Positions 18,420-25,595 of a stretch of DNA of 27,491 nt are shown here, one piece after another (position 1 is the stretch's first letter; every line of letters starts with the position of its first letter). A model generated the notes under the pieces. The model ran no database searches. It was not told the DNA's origin and was given only the letters and a program-made list of their open reading frames with translations. This DNA is from Deltaproteobacteria bacterium. GTDB lineage: Bacteria > Myxococcota > Polyangia > Haliangiales > Haliangiaceae. Position numbers and translations under genes: made by a program. The DNA is taken from NCBI GenBank assembly GCA_018262455.1, contig JAGSPR010000026.1, positions 1 through 27,491 on the forward strand. Reading direction: 5' to 3'.

Positions 18420-18432
18420 GCGTCTGGCACCC

Positions 18433-19464
18433 ATGCGCATCGCCGTCGTGTTCGATACGCCCTACGAGGGCTGGACTCCGGATCAGCACGTCGCGCAGAT
18501 GGCCAAGGATCTGGCGAACTGGCGCAAGGTCGAGCCCGAGATGGAGTACCAGGTCGCGCAGGCGTTGCAGAAGAACGGCCACGACGTCCTGTTGATCGGC
18601 ATCCACGACGATCTCCGCGACATGAGCGCGCGGCTCGGCGACTGGAAGCCCGATCTCGTCGTCAACGCCACCGAGGCGTTCCTCGACAACTCGAGCCTCG
18701 ACTACCTGGTGCCGGCCCTGCTCGAGGCCGAGGGATATCGCTACACCGGGGCACCGCCGCTCGCGCTGCTGGTCACGCGCAACAAGGCGATGGCCAAGAA
18801 GATCCTCGCCTACCACGGTGTCAACGTGCCGGCGTTCAAGTCGTATCGGGTCGGCGAGAAGCCGGGCGATCGCGTCGAGATGCGGTTCCCGTTGATCGTC
18901 AAGCCGCTCCTGACCGATGCGTCGGAGGGCATCGCCCAGGCGTCGATCGTGCACGACGTCGCGGCGCTCACCGATCGGATCTCGTTCGTCCACGAGCGGT
19001 TCGGGCAGCCCGCGATCGCCGAGGAGTACATCGAGGGCCGCGAGCTCTACGCGACCATGCTCGGAAACGGGGACAAGGTCGAGCTGCTGCCGATCGTCGA
19101 GATGGTGTTCGAACACGCGGGCACGCGGCCCGAGGATCGGATCGCGACCTCGAGCGCGAAATGGGACATGGCCTACCGCAAGCGCCGGGGCATCAAGAAC
19201 GTGTTCGCGCGTCGGATGTCGAAGGTCGCGAAGGAGCGGCTCGCGAGCGCCTGCCACGCGTCCTACCGGGCGCTCTGGCTGCGTGACTACGCGCGGCTCG
19301 ACGTCCGGCTCGCCCACGACGACGAGATCTGGTTCATCGAGGCCAACGCCAATCCATTCCTCAGCTACGGCCACGACTCGGCCGAGGCCGCGCACAAGGC
19401 CGGGCTCGATTACAACGCGTTCATTCAGCGGATCATCGACGAAGCGATGGCGCGCGATGCCTAA
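18433..19464 (+). CDS. ATP-grasp ligase, D-alanine--D-alanine ligase-like
   Basis: Encodes 343 residues. The N-terminal Rossmann-like domain begins MRIAVVFDTPYEGWTP. The central ATP-binding domain has FPLIVKPLLTDASEGIAQAS (ATP-binding Lys, then a Ser/Gly loop) and IAEEYIEGRELYATMLGNG, as in Ddl. The metal-binding end motif is IEANANPFLS (Glu303, Asn305, Asn307), followed by GLDYNAFIQRIIDEA, also Ddl-like. ATP-grasp enzymes of this group join a carboxylate to an amine through an acyl phosphate. It is probably not the cell-wall Ddl: no mur or fts genes are near, the N-terminal region differs, and it is translationally coupled to a metallopeptidase (ATG of the next gene inside its last codons, 8-base overlap). 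The substrate is unknown; peptide or protein modification is one possibility. No membrane segment. Confidence 0.88.
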   Translation: MRIAVVFDTPYEGWTPDQHVAQMAKDLANWRKVEPEMEYQVAQALQKNGHDVLLIGIHDDLRDMSARLGDWKPDLVVNATEAFLDNSSLDYLVPALLEAEGYRYTGAPPLALLVTRNKAMAKKILAYHGVNVPAFKSYRVGEKPGDRVEMRFPLIVKPLLTDASEGIAQASIVHDVAALTDRISFVHERFGQPAIAEEYIEGRELYATMLGNGDKVELLPIVEMVFEHAGTRPEDRIATSSAKWDMAYRKRRGIKNVFARRMSKVAKERLASACHASYRALWLRDYARLDVRLAHDDEIWFIEANANPFLSYGHDSAEAAHKAGLDYNAFIQRIIDEAMARDA

Positions 19465-20452
19465 GCGCGAGCGGCCACGGCCAGAGACCCGGTGCGTCTG
19501 CGGTCACGCGCTGCAGAAGTTCTGGAACTTCTGCCCGGCGTGCAGTCGTCCCCAGGTGTGGCGCGATCTTCCCCAGGTCACCGGCGCGGAGTGCGCCGCG
19601 TGCGGCTGGGTGGTATCCGACAAGGCGAGCTTCTGCCCGTGGTGCGGCACCGACATCTACGAGGCCGGGGTCTCGAGCGAGGTGCCGCTCAGCGAGCCGA
19701 AAGGCTTCCGCAAGGACGCCCGCTGCGACCATCGCTGCGGCGGTGGCGTCCAGTACCCGATGCCGTTCTGCCCGTGGTGCGGCAAGTCGCAGCACTGGGA
19801 CGAGGAGCACCTGTTCGAGGGTACGTGCCCGCGGTGCGACCGCGGCGTCACCGACTGGATGGACACCTGCCCGTGGTGTGGCGAGGACTCCACCGGTCGC
19901 GATCTGATCGCCCCCGCGCTCCGCGAGGTGCGCCGCCTGCTCAAGATCGCCGGCATCGCGAACTGGGGCTATCGGATCCTGCTGCGGCCCGGGGTCTCGG
20001 GCGTCGATCCGAGCTACCCGAAGATCGTCGAGCTCGAGAAGCGCTACATCATCGAGCCCAAGCGGCGCGACGAGATCCCATGGACCATGCTGGTCGGGCT
20101 GATCACCCACGAGCTCGGCCACAGCTTCTTGTTCCACAACTGGGCGTGGACCCGGACGCCGCGGTTCCGTCGTGCCTTCGGCGAGGTCAACAAGGCCTAT
20201 CGGGTGATGGACGATACCTGGGTCGACTTCCAGCGCCGCCAGGTCGCGATCGCCCCGGCGAACCACGTCACGGCGTACGCCGGCAAGCATCCGCAGGAGG
20301 ACTTCGCCGAGACGTTCCGGTTCTACGTCACGCGGCGCCGCCGGTTGCGCGAGCTGTTCGCCGAGCTCGGTCGCAAGCGCAAGGGCGTGCTCGTGTTCGA
20401 GAAGTTTCTCGTGCTCCACGACTACGTGCGGTCGCTCCGCGGCTGGAGCTGA
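19457..20452 (+). CDS. Putative zinc metallopeptidase with four N-terminal zinc ribbons
   Basis: Encodes 331 residues. Sixteen Cys form four regular four-Cys ribbons: Cys13/15/26/29, 46/49/60/63, 90/94/105/108 and 124/127/138/141, with FCPWCG or TCPWCG repeated three times. A helical linker leads to the zincin motif HELGH (218-222). About 55 residues later comes AYAGKHPQEDFAETF (Glu281, Asp282, Glu285), where a third metal ligand is expected. The HExxH plus HPxEDFAE arrangement resembles the putative zinc-binding metallopeptidases of COG4307/Peptidase_Mx, which also carry an N-terminal zinc ribbon, but four ribbons in a row are unusual. No signal peptide, so it acts in the cytoplasm. The start overlaps the ATP-grasp gene by eight bases, so the two proteins are probably made together and act on related targets. 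Family assignment is by motif only. Confidence 0.85.
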   Translation: MPKRERPRPETRCVCGHALQKFWNFCPACSRPQVWRDLPQVTGAECAACGWVVSDKASFCPWCGTDIYEAGVSSEVPLSEPKGFRKDARCDHRCGGGVQYPMPFCPWCGKSQHWDEEHLFEGTCPRCDRGVTDWMDTCPWCGEDSTGRDLIAPALREVRRLLKIAGIANWGYRILLRPGVSGVDPSYPKIVELEKRYIIEPKRRDEIPWTMLVGLITHELGHSFLFHNWAWTRTPRFRRAFGEVNKAYRVMDDTWVDFQRRQVAIAPANHVTAYAGKHPQEDFAETFRFYVTRRRRLRELFAELGRKRKGVLVFEKFLVLHDYVRSLRGWS

Positions 20453-20612
20453 GCTGGTAGCGACTACAGCCAAGCAAGACATGGACCGCGCCGGCCGCCG
20501 AGCCTCGAGTGTCGACGAGTGCGAGGTTCGCTGACGTGGAGTTGTCCGACGACGAATGTGCGTGGTCCTCGCAGGACGAGGGCTCGGCACGTCGTGTGCT
20601 CCATGTCGTTAC

Positions 20613-21197
20613 ATGCAGCGCAACAAGGAATCCCGACCCAGCGAGCAGCAGCGGGCGATCATGCGGGAGGTCAGCGCCAGGCTGCCGCATCGTCACGTGG
20701 TCGACCTCGATCCCGAGGATCCGTCGCAGCAGCTCGACGACACCGGTGAGTTCCACATCGAGCCGCTCGCGATCGAGGCGCAGCCGACGGCCGAGGCGTC
20801 AGAAGCGTTCGACATCGCCTCCGCCGAGAACGTCGAGGGCGAGTCCGAGCTCGAGGCCGACTCGATCGACCTGGACACCCCATCCCAGACGACGGCCGAC
20901 GCATACGCCCAGGCCGCCGAGGAGACGGGCGAGCTCTACGGCGTCCGCACGCCGCACGCCGGCGACCCGAACATCTCCGCCCCCGAGGATCAGGACTCGT
21001 TCGAAGGCTCGTGGCGCGGCGAGACCTGGCTCGAGTCGCTCAAGGAACACGCGATCGAGATGGGCCCGGTGCCCGAAGAGGAAGTCGTCATCGTCGATGA
21101 CAGCATCGAGCACGCAGAACACCGGGGGCACCACCCGACCGAAGGAGGCGATCGGCCCGTCGCCGACAAGGGCTCGGGGGGACCGGGCGGGCTATAG
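20613..21197 (+). CDS. Acidic, probably disordered protein of unknown function
   Basis: Encodes 194 residues starting MQRNKESRPSEQQRAIM. A short basic, helix-forming N-terminus (1-30) is followed by a long stretch (about 33-175) rich in Asp and Glu and poor in hydrophobics (EAQPTAEASEAF, EGESELEADSIDLDTP). One more ordered segment is WRGETWLESLKEHAIEMG, and the tail is Gly/Pro-rich. No Cys residues and no signal peptide. Low hydrophobicity and high charge suggest disorder. It lies 160 bases downstream of the metallopeptidase gene on the same strand; the gap holds only a small hairpin (20567-20581, CCTCG/CGAGG). It could be a partner or substrate of the ATP-grasp/peptidase pair, but nothing in the sequence proves this. 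An in-frame ATG at 20556 is possible but gives an unlikely N-terminus. Confidence 0.68.
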   Translation: MQRNKESRPSEQQRAIMREVSARLPHRHVVDLDPEDPSQQLDDTGEFHIEPLAIEAQPTAEASEAFDIASAENVEGESELEADSIDLDTPSQTTADAYAQAAEETGELYGVRTPHAGDPNISAPEDQDSFEGSWRGETWLESLKEHAIEMGPVPEEEVVIVDDSIEHAEHRGHHPTEGGDRPVADKGSGGPGGL

Positions 21198-21217
21198 CCC
21201 GAGCCCGAGCCATGCGT

Positions 21218-21223
21218 TAGGAT
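21218..21223 (+). promoter_or_regulatory. Candidate -10 element (TAGGAT) for a leaderless transcript
   Basis: TAGGAT ends seven bases before the GTG start at 21231. No good -35 and no usable Shine-Dalgarno sequence are seen. Confidence 0.35.
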
Positions 21224-21230
21224 CTCCAGG

Positions 21231-21596
21231 GTGAAGCTGCTCCCCAGCCTGCTGATGGTCGTGGCGTGCGGCGGCGGCGGCAGCAGTCCGCCCGACGCTC
21301 CCCGAGCCGCCGCCTGCACGGCCGAGCTCGAAGCCGCCCTCGACCGGAGCTGTGCGGCGCCCGCCGAGTGCGTGCTCGTTGGACACGGTGACTGCTGTGG
21401 CACGGTCTTGCTCGGGATCCGCGGCGGCACCGAGCTGGCGTTTCCCGCGATCGAGACGACCTTCCAGACGTGCCGCGCATGCCCGCCGTCGGGCTGCGCC
21501 CACGCCGATCTTGCCGAGGACGGCTCCACCGCGGGATCGGGTCAGGCGATCGTGGCCGACTGCATCGCGATGCGGTGCGCCAGCGTGGTTCGCTGA
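21231..21596 (+). CDS. Small Cys-rich putative lipoprotein (121 aa)
   Basis: Starts at GTG (MKLLPSLLMVVAC), a short lipoprotein signal with lipidation at Cys13, followed by a Gly/Ser/Pro linker. The mature part has ten more Cys residues in phrases such as DRSCAAPAECVLVGHGDCCG, TCRACPPSGCAHADL and ADCIAMRC. An even number of Cys suggests up to five disulfides in a compact extracytoplasmic domain. Small Cys-rich lipoproteins like this are frequent in Myxococcota, but I cannot assign a function. It starts 33 bases after the acidic protein gene and ends 16 bases from the convergent minus-strand gene. Confidence 0.75.
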   Translation: MKLLPSLLMVVACGGGGSSPPDAPRAAACTAELEAALDRSCAAPAECVLVGHGDCCGTVLLGIRGGTELAFPAIETTFQTCRACPPSGCAHADLAEDGSTAGSGQAIVADCIAMRCASVVR

Positions 21597-21612
21597 CCCA
21601 GCAGGCGCTCGC

Positions 21613-22068
21613 TCAATCATCGAGCTCGGACGGATCCGGTAGGGCCGGCGACTCGTCCTTGGCTCGCTTCTCGACGCGCTCGAAGCTCAGCGTGAAGTAC
21701 GGGCCGCTCTTGCCCTGCTTCTCGAAGGCACGGACCTGGTAGGCCGCGTCGTCACTCTCGATGTCGCCGACCCATGCGGGGGCAGGGGGGGTGGCGACGA
21801 CGTCCTTCGCGCCCCGGGCGTTGGGGCGCGCGGGCTTCTGTGGCGGCGCTGCCTCGAAGGCTCCGCGGAACACCGCCGGCGGGTACGTGTTGCGGTCGCC
21901 GCGAGGCGGGGCGAGGCTGACCGTCAGCTGGTCCTCGCGACGCCAGCCGAGGATCTCGTACGCGGTCCCATCGATCGTGCAGTCGCCCTGAAAGTCCGGC
22001 TGGCTGGGCTTCAGCTTCTTCGCGTTCTCGAACAGCTTTCCGCGGTCCTGGGTGTGCTCGTTCGCCAT
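21613..22068 (-). CDS. Two-repeat cytoplasmic protein of unknown function, DUF736-like pattern
   Basis: Encodes 151 residues starting MANEHTQDRGKLFEN. Two related beta-rich segments are seen. Residues about 10-70 follow the pattern G-x-L/F-N-KK-QPD-G-D-I-G-Y-I-GW (GKLFENAKKLKPSQPDFQGD, TAYEILGWRR), and residues about 105-145 (PAWVGDIESDDAAYQVRAFE, then KSGPYFTLSFERVE) follow the same end pattern. They are joined by a Pro/Ala-rich linker. This resembles small plasmid and phage proteins of the DUF736 kind, which are poorly understood. The tail is acidic (ALPDPSELDD). The start at 22068 is supported by TACGTT seven bases upstream on the minus strand (22076-22081), a leaderless-type layout. It is divergent from the RNA helicase gene. 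The family link is tentative. Confidence 0.7.
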   Translation of the reverse strand: MANEHTQDRGKLFENAKKLKPSQPDFQGDCTIDGTAYEILGWRREDQLTVSLAPPRGDRNTYPPAVFRGAFEAAPPQKPARPNARGAKDVVATPPAPAWVGDIESDDAAYQVRAFEKQGKSGPYFTLSFERVEKRAKDESPALPDPSELDD

Positions 22069-22075
22069 GGAATCC

Positions 22076-22081
22076 AACGTA
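22076..22081 (-). promoter_or_regulatory. Candidate -10 element (TACGTT) for a leaderless transcript
   Basis: TACGTT on the minus strand ends exactly seven bases before the ATG at 22068; no Shine-Dalgarno sequence is present in that gap. Confidence 0.35.
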
Positions 22082-22142
22082 GACCACACGCGGCCGCCCA
22101 AAGCATCAACCCGATCGGACCATCGGCATGGTCGTCGCAGAG

Positions 22143-22148
22143 TAGAGT
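22143..22148 (+). promoter_or_regulatory. Candidate -10 element (TAGAGT) for the RNA helicase gene
   Basis: TAGAGT ends nine bases before the GTG start at 22158, giving a leader of at most about three bases. The matching -35 is not convincing. Confidence 0.3.
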
Positions 22149-22157
22149 GGCGAAACC

Positions 22158-23405
22158 GTGTCGTTCCAGTCTCTAGGCGTCTCCGAACCCCTGCTGCGAG
22201 CCATCGCCGAGCGCGGATACCGAGAGCCGACGGCGGTCCAGACGGCGGTGATCCCAGAGGTTCTCGGTGCCCGCGACGTCTGGGCCAAGGCGAGCACGGG
22301 ATCCGGCAAGACGGCAGCGTTCGTGCTGCCGATCCTGGAGCTGTTGTCTCGTCGCGAGCTCGTGGTGCCGCGCCGCGTCCAAGCCCTCATCCTCGTGCCG
22401 ACGCGCGAGCTGGCCAAGCAGACGGCGGACACGATCGCCGCGTTCCGGCGTTACCTCCGTCAGCGCCCGAAGACCGTCGTCGTGCTCGGCGGAGTCTCGA
22501 TCAATCCGCAGATGATGGAGCTCCGCGGCGGCGCCGACATCGTCGTGGCCACGCCGGGCCGCCTGCTCGATCTCGTCGCCAAGAACGCGCTCTCGCTCGC
22601 GACGGTCTCGCAGCTGGTGCTCGACGAATCCGACCGGCTGCTCGAGCAGGGCTTCGCCGACGAGCTCGGACGCATCGTGGCCCTGCTTCCGAAGGACCGC
22701 CAGACGCTGCTGTTCTCGGCGACGTTCCCACCCGCGGTGGGCAAGCTCGCGGAGCAGCTCCTCCGCGAGCCGGTCCGGATCGACGTGATGGACGCGCCGA
22801 CCGAGGTGCCCTCGATCACGCAGCGCGCGATCGAGGTCGACGCGCCGAAGCGGACCCAGCTGCTGCGTCATCTGCTCGAGCAGCACGACTGGGAGCGCGT
22901 GCTGGTCTTCGTCGCCACGACCCACCGGACCGAGCACGTCGCCGGGAAGCTCCAGGCCGTCGGCGTCAACGCGGTCGCGCTCCACGGCAAGCTCAGCCAG
23001 GGCGCGCGCACCCGAGCGCTCGACCTGTTCCGCGCGTCGAACGTGCATGTCCTCGTCGCGACCGACCTCGCCGCGCGCGGGCTCGACATCACGGGCCTGT
23101 CCGCGGTCGTCAACTACGACCTCCCGCGTTCGCCAAACGACTACGTGCACCGGATCGGGCGCACCGGACGCGCGGGCGAGAGCGGCGTCGCGATCAGCTT
23201 CATCACCGCCGAGATGAGGGCACACTTCGCGCTGATCGAGCGGAGCCATCAGCACTACGTCGTGCGCGAGCGGATCGCCGGCTTCGAGCCGACCGAGACC
23301 GCCCCGCCCGTGTCCACCGCCGGCGGCGTGAAGGGCCGGCGCAAGAGCAAGAAGGACAAGCTGCGCGAGGCGGCCGCGCGAGCGCTCAAGGATCAAACGA
23401 GCTAG
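22158..23405 (+). CDS. ATP-dependent RNA helicase of the DEAD-box superfamily (DESD variant)
   Basis: Encodes 415 residues starting at GTG. Unwinds RNA duplexes in ribosome assembly, mRNA decay or cold adaptation. Motifs in order: Q motif (F3 in [11 protein letters not shown], Gln28), motif I ASTGSGKT (Lys51), Ia [10 protein letters not shown], Ib ATPGR, II DESD (156-159), III SAT, then in the second RecA domain the IV/V region [15 protein letters not shown] and [10 protein letters not shown]. The RhlE/DbpA-like core is complete and ends in a short Lys/Arg-rich tail (GRRKSKKDK) that may bind RNA. In motif II the third residue is Ser instead of Ala; the catalytic Asp and Glu are kept, so it should be active. 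It shares an 89-base divergent promoter region with the two-repeat protein gene. Confidence 0.93.
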   Translation: MSFQSLGVSEPLLRAIAERGYREPTAVQTAVIPEVLGARDVWAKASTGSGKTAAFVLPILELLSRRELVVPRRVQALILVPTRELAKQTADTIAAFRRYLRQRPKTVVVLGGVSINPQMMELRGGADIVVATPGRLLDLVAKNALSLATVSQLVLDESDRLLEQGFADELGRIVALLPKDRQTLLFSATFPPAVGKLAEQLLREPVRIDVMDAPTEVPSITQRAIEVDAPKRTQLLRHLLEQHDWERVLVFVATTHRTEHVAGKLQAVGVNAVALHGKLSQGARTRALDLFRASNVHVLVATDLAARGLDITGLSAVVNYDLPRSPNDYVHRIGRTGRAGESGVAISFITAEMRAHFALIERSHQHYVVRERIAGFEPTETAPPVSTAGGVKGRRKSKKDKLREAAARALKDQTS

Positions 23406-23484
23406 ATCGGCCCGACCAGAGATCGTCGCAGCGCCGGACGAGCGACTTTACAGGAGCGCGGACGGAGGGCACCTTCCCCTCACC

Positions 23485-24336
23485 ATGAACCAGCGCGAGC
23501 TCGAGCCGGGGATTCATGTCGATCTCCAGCGCGAGAAGACATACGGCGACTACCTCTGCCTCGACCAGTTGCTGTCGGCGCAGAAACCACGCTCCGAGCA
23601 GGGCCACCACGACGAGCTGCTGTTCATCATCCAGCACCAGACCTCGGAGCTGTGGATGAAGCTGATGCTCCACGAGCTCGACGCCGCGGTGGCGTGCGTG
23701 CGCGAGGACCGGCTCGAGCCATGCTTCAAGATCCTCGCGCGCGTGGCGCAGATCCAGCGGATGCTGTTCGAGCAGTGGAGCGTGCTCGAGACGATGACGC
23801 CGAACGAGTACCTCGGGTTCCGCGAGACGCTGGGGCCGGCGAGCGGGTTCCAGTCGTACCAGTATCGCGCGATCGAGTTCGCCCTCGGCAACAAGGACGC
23901 CAATAGCCTCAAGCCTCATCGCGGCAGCCCGGAGGTCCACGCCGCGCTCGACGTGCGCCTCCGCCAGCCGTCGCTCTACGACGAGTTCCTTCGCTTCCTC
24001 GCGCGTCGCGGCCTCCCGGTGCCGGCCGATCGCCTCGACCGCGACTTCACGCAGCCCTACGAGGGAAGCGACGCGGTGGTCGCGGTGTTCCGGACCATCT
24101 ACGAAGATCCCAAGCGCTACTGGAGCGAGTACGACATGGCCGAGAAGCTCGTCGATGTCGAGGAGCGCTTCCAGCTGTGGCGGTTCCGGCACATGACGAC
24201 GGTGAAGCGCATCATCGGCTTCCGGCGAGGCACGGGCGGGAGCTCGGGCGTCGGGTTTCTCAAGAAAGCGCTCGAGCTCGTGTTCTTCCCCGAGCTCTGG
24301 GACGTCCGGACGCAGCTGGAGTTGCCCGCGACGTGA
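23485..24336 (+). CDS. kynA: Tryptophan 2,3-dioxygenase
   Basis: Encodes 283 residues, close to the usual bacterial length. Haem enzyme that opens the indole ring of L-tryptophan to N-formylkynurenine, the first step of the kynurenine pathway. Family signatures: [38 protein letters not shown] (with the active-site His of IQHQ), [17 protein letters not shown] (substrate-binding Arg and Ser region), [14 protein letters not shown] with the proximal haem ligand His236, and [13 protein letters not shown]. All key residues are present. It stands alone: no kynureninase, formamidase or 3-hydroxyanthranilate genes are in the window. It follows the helicase gene by 79 bases on the same strand; no obvious promoter or nearby Shine-Dalgarno sequence was found. 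Confidence 0.96.
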   Translation: MNQRELEPGIHVDLQREKTYGDYLCLDQLLSAQKPRSEQGHHDELLFIIQHQTSELWMKLMLHELDAAVACVREDRLEPCFKILARVAQIQRMLFEQWSVLETMTPNEYLGFRETLGPASGFQSYQYRAIEFALGNKDANSLKPHRGSPEVHAALDVRLRQPSLYDEFLRFLARRGLPVPADRLDRDFTQPYEGSDAVVAVFRTIYEDPKRYWSEYDMAEKLVDVEERFQLWRFRHMTTVKRIIGFRRGTGGSSGVGFLKKALELVFFPELWDVRTQLELPAT

Positions 24337-24464
24337 TCGTCGTCCCACGGACGCCCTCGTGACCAGGGCTCAGCTTGAGCAACCACGCCACCGCGGTCCG
24401 GCCCTCGGACCCGGCCCTCGATGTTGGTTGCTGGTTCGAACGGAATTGCGGTAAGCCTCGTCGG

Positions 24465-25574
24465 ATGCGGTCCGCACTCGCGCTGCTGACGATCGCGCTG
24501 ACCGGATGCGGTCGCGTGGGTTTCTCCGAGGCGCAGCTCACAGGGGATTCGGGTAACGGGGCGGATGCCGATCCTGACGCCGTGCCCTGCCTCGTGACAG
24601 GTCCGTGCATCACGACCGAGCCGGACTCGGCGCTGACCATCGAAACCCGGGTGACGCTCGACACCGACCTCGACACGCGCTGCAAGATCGTCGCGCAGGA
24701 CTCCGGCCCGGAGGTGTGCGTCGTCCATGTCAAACGCTTCACGGTCACCGAGACCGGACAGCTCGTGTCGCGGGGATCGCGTTCGCTCGTGATCGCTTCG
24801 GACGACGAGATCACCATCGACGGAACCATCGACGTCTCGAGCGACGCGGGCGGCGCGCTCGGCGCGGGCGCGAGCTCTGCGCCGTCGTGCACGGGGGGCG
24901 CGGAGCCCGTGGCCGCTGTCGGTGGAGGCGGGGGCGGCGCGGGAGGAAGCTTCGCCGGCACCGGCGGCACCGGTGGCGTGGGCGACACCGACAATGCGCT
25001 TTGCCCGGGAGGCATGGCTGCGCCCGCGTTCAGCTTCTCGTCGATCCATGGCGGGTGCGCCGGGCAACACGGCGCAGGCGACTTGGTGAGCCCGGGCGGG
25101 CCGGGCGGTGCATCGGGCGGCGCGCTCTATCTGGTCACCGCACGCTCGATCCAGATCATCGGGACGATCGACGCCAGCGGAGCCGGCGGGCTCAGCGGAG
25201 CTGGAGTCGGAGGCGGTGGCGACGGTGCTGGTGGCGGCGGTTCCGGCGGCTTGATCGTGCTGCATGGCCAGTCCATCACGCTGACGTCGACCGCGATCGT
25301 GGCGGCGAACGGCGGGGGTGGCGCGGAAGGCGCAACGCAGGGTCCCGGCGCGCGCGGGGCTGATGGCAGCGCGACCGCGGGGATGGCAGCCGGGGGATCG
25401 GGGACGCAGGTGGATGGCGGAGACGGCGGCGCCGGAGGTTCCGCCACGATGCTAGGTGGTGGCCTCGCCACCGACGGACGTGGTGGTGGTGGTGGCGGCG
25501 GTGGCGGCGCCGGGGTGGTCCACGTGGTCGGCACGCTGGCCAACACGGGTACGATCTCGCCTTCGCCGAGCTGA
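24465..25574 (+). CDS. Glycine-rich putative lipoprotein (369 aa)
   Basis: The start at 24465 gives MRSALALLTIALTGC, a lipoprotein signal with lipidation at Cys15; an upstream in-frame start (24375) would bury it. Residues about 25-135 form a beta-rich domain with Cys pairs (VPCLVTGPCITTEPDS; CKIVAQDSGPEVCVVHV; EITIDGTIDVSSDAGG). From about 140 on the protein is dominated by Gly and Ala with runs such as GGGGGGAGG and GGGGGGGGGAG. These are interrupted by regular beta segments (ALYLVTARSIQIIGTIDASG; GLIVLHGQSITLTSTAIVAANG; VVHVVGTLANTGTIS) that look like turns of a right-handed parallel beta-helix with Gly-rich loops. Surface protein in Myxococcota style; function unknown. The stop is 21 bases from the convergent helicase gene. 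Confidence 0.82.
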   Translation: MRSALALLTIALTGCGRVGFSEAQLTGDSGNGADADPDAVPCLVTGPCITTEPDSALTIETRVTLDTDLDTRCKIVAQDSGPEVCVVHVKRFTVTETGQLVSRGSRSLVIASDDEITIDGTIDVSSDAGGALGAGASSAPSCTGGAEPVAAVGGGGGGAGGSFAGTGGTGGVGDTDNALCPGGMAAPAFSFSSIHGGCAGQHGAGDLVSPGGPGGASGGALYLVTARSIQIIGTIDASGAGGLSGAGVGGGGDGAGGGGSGGLIVLHGQSITLTSTAIVAANGGGGAEGATQGPGARGADGSATAGMAAGGSGTQVDGGDGGAGGSATMLGGGLATDGRGGGGGGGGGAGVVHVVGTLANTGTISPSPS

Positions 25575-25595
25575 GCCAAAGGTCGACGCGCCGGC

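Noticed and set aside
16201..18432. Plus-strand open frame running through the whole phosphorylase gene into the ATP-grasp gene
   Set aside because: Before 18433 it is antisense to a clear GT35 phosphorylase. The Arg/Glu/His-rich product has no motifs; a long antisense frame is expected in GC-rich DNA with G/C at third codon positions.
18292..19395. N-terminal extension of the phosphorylase frame on the minus strand
   Set aside because: It is antisense to the ATP-grasp gene, and the family N-terminus begins near 18264-18330.
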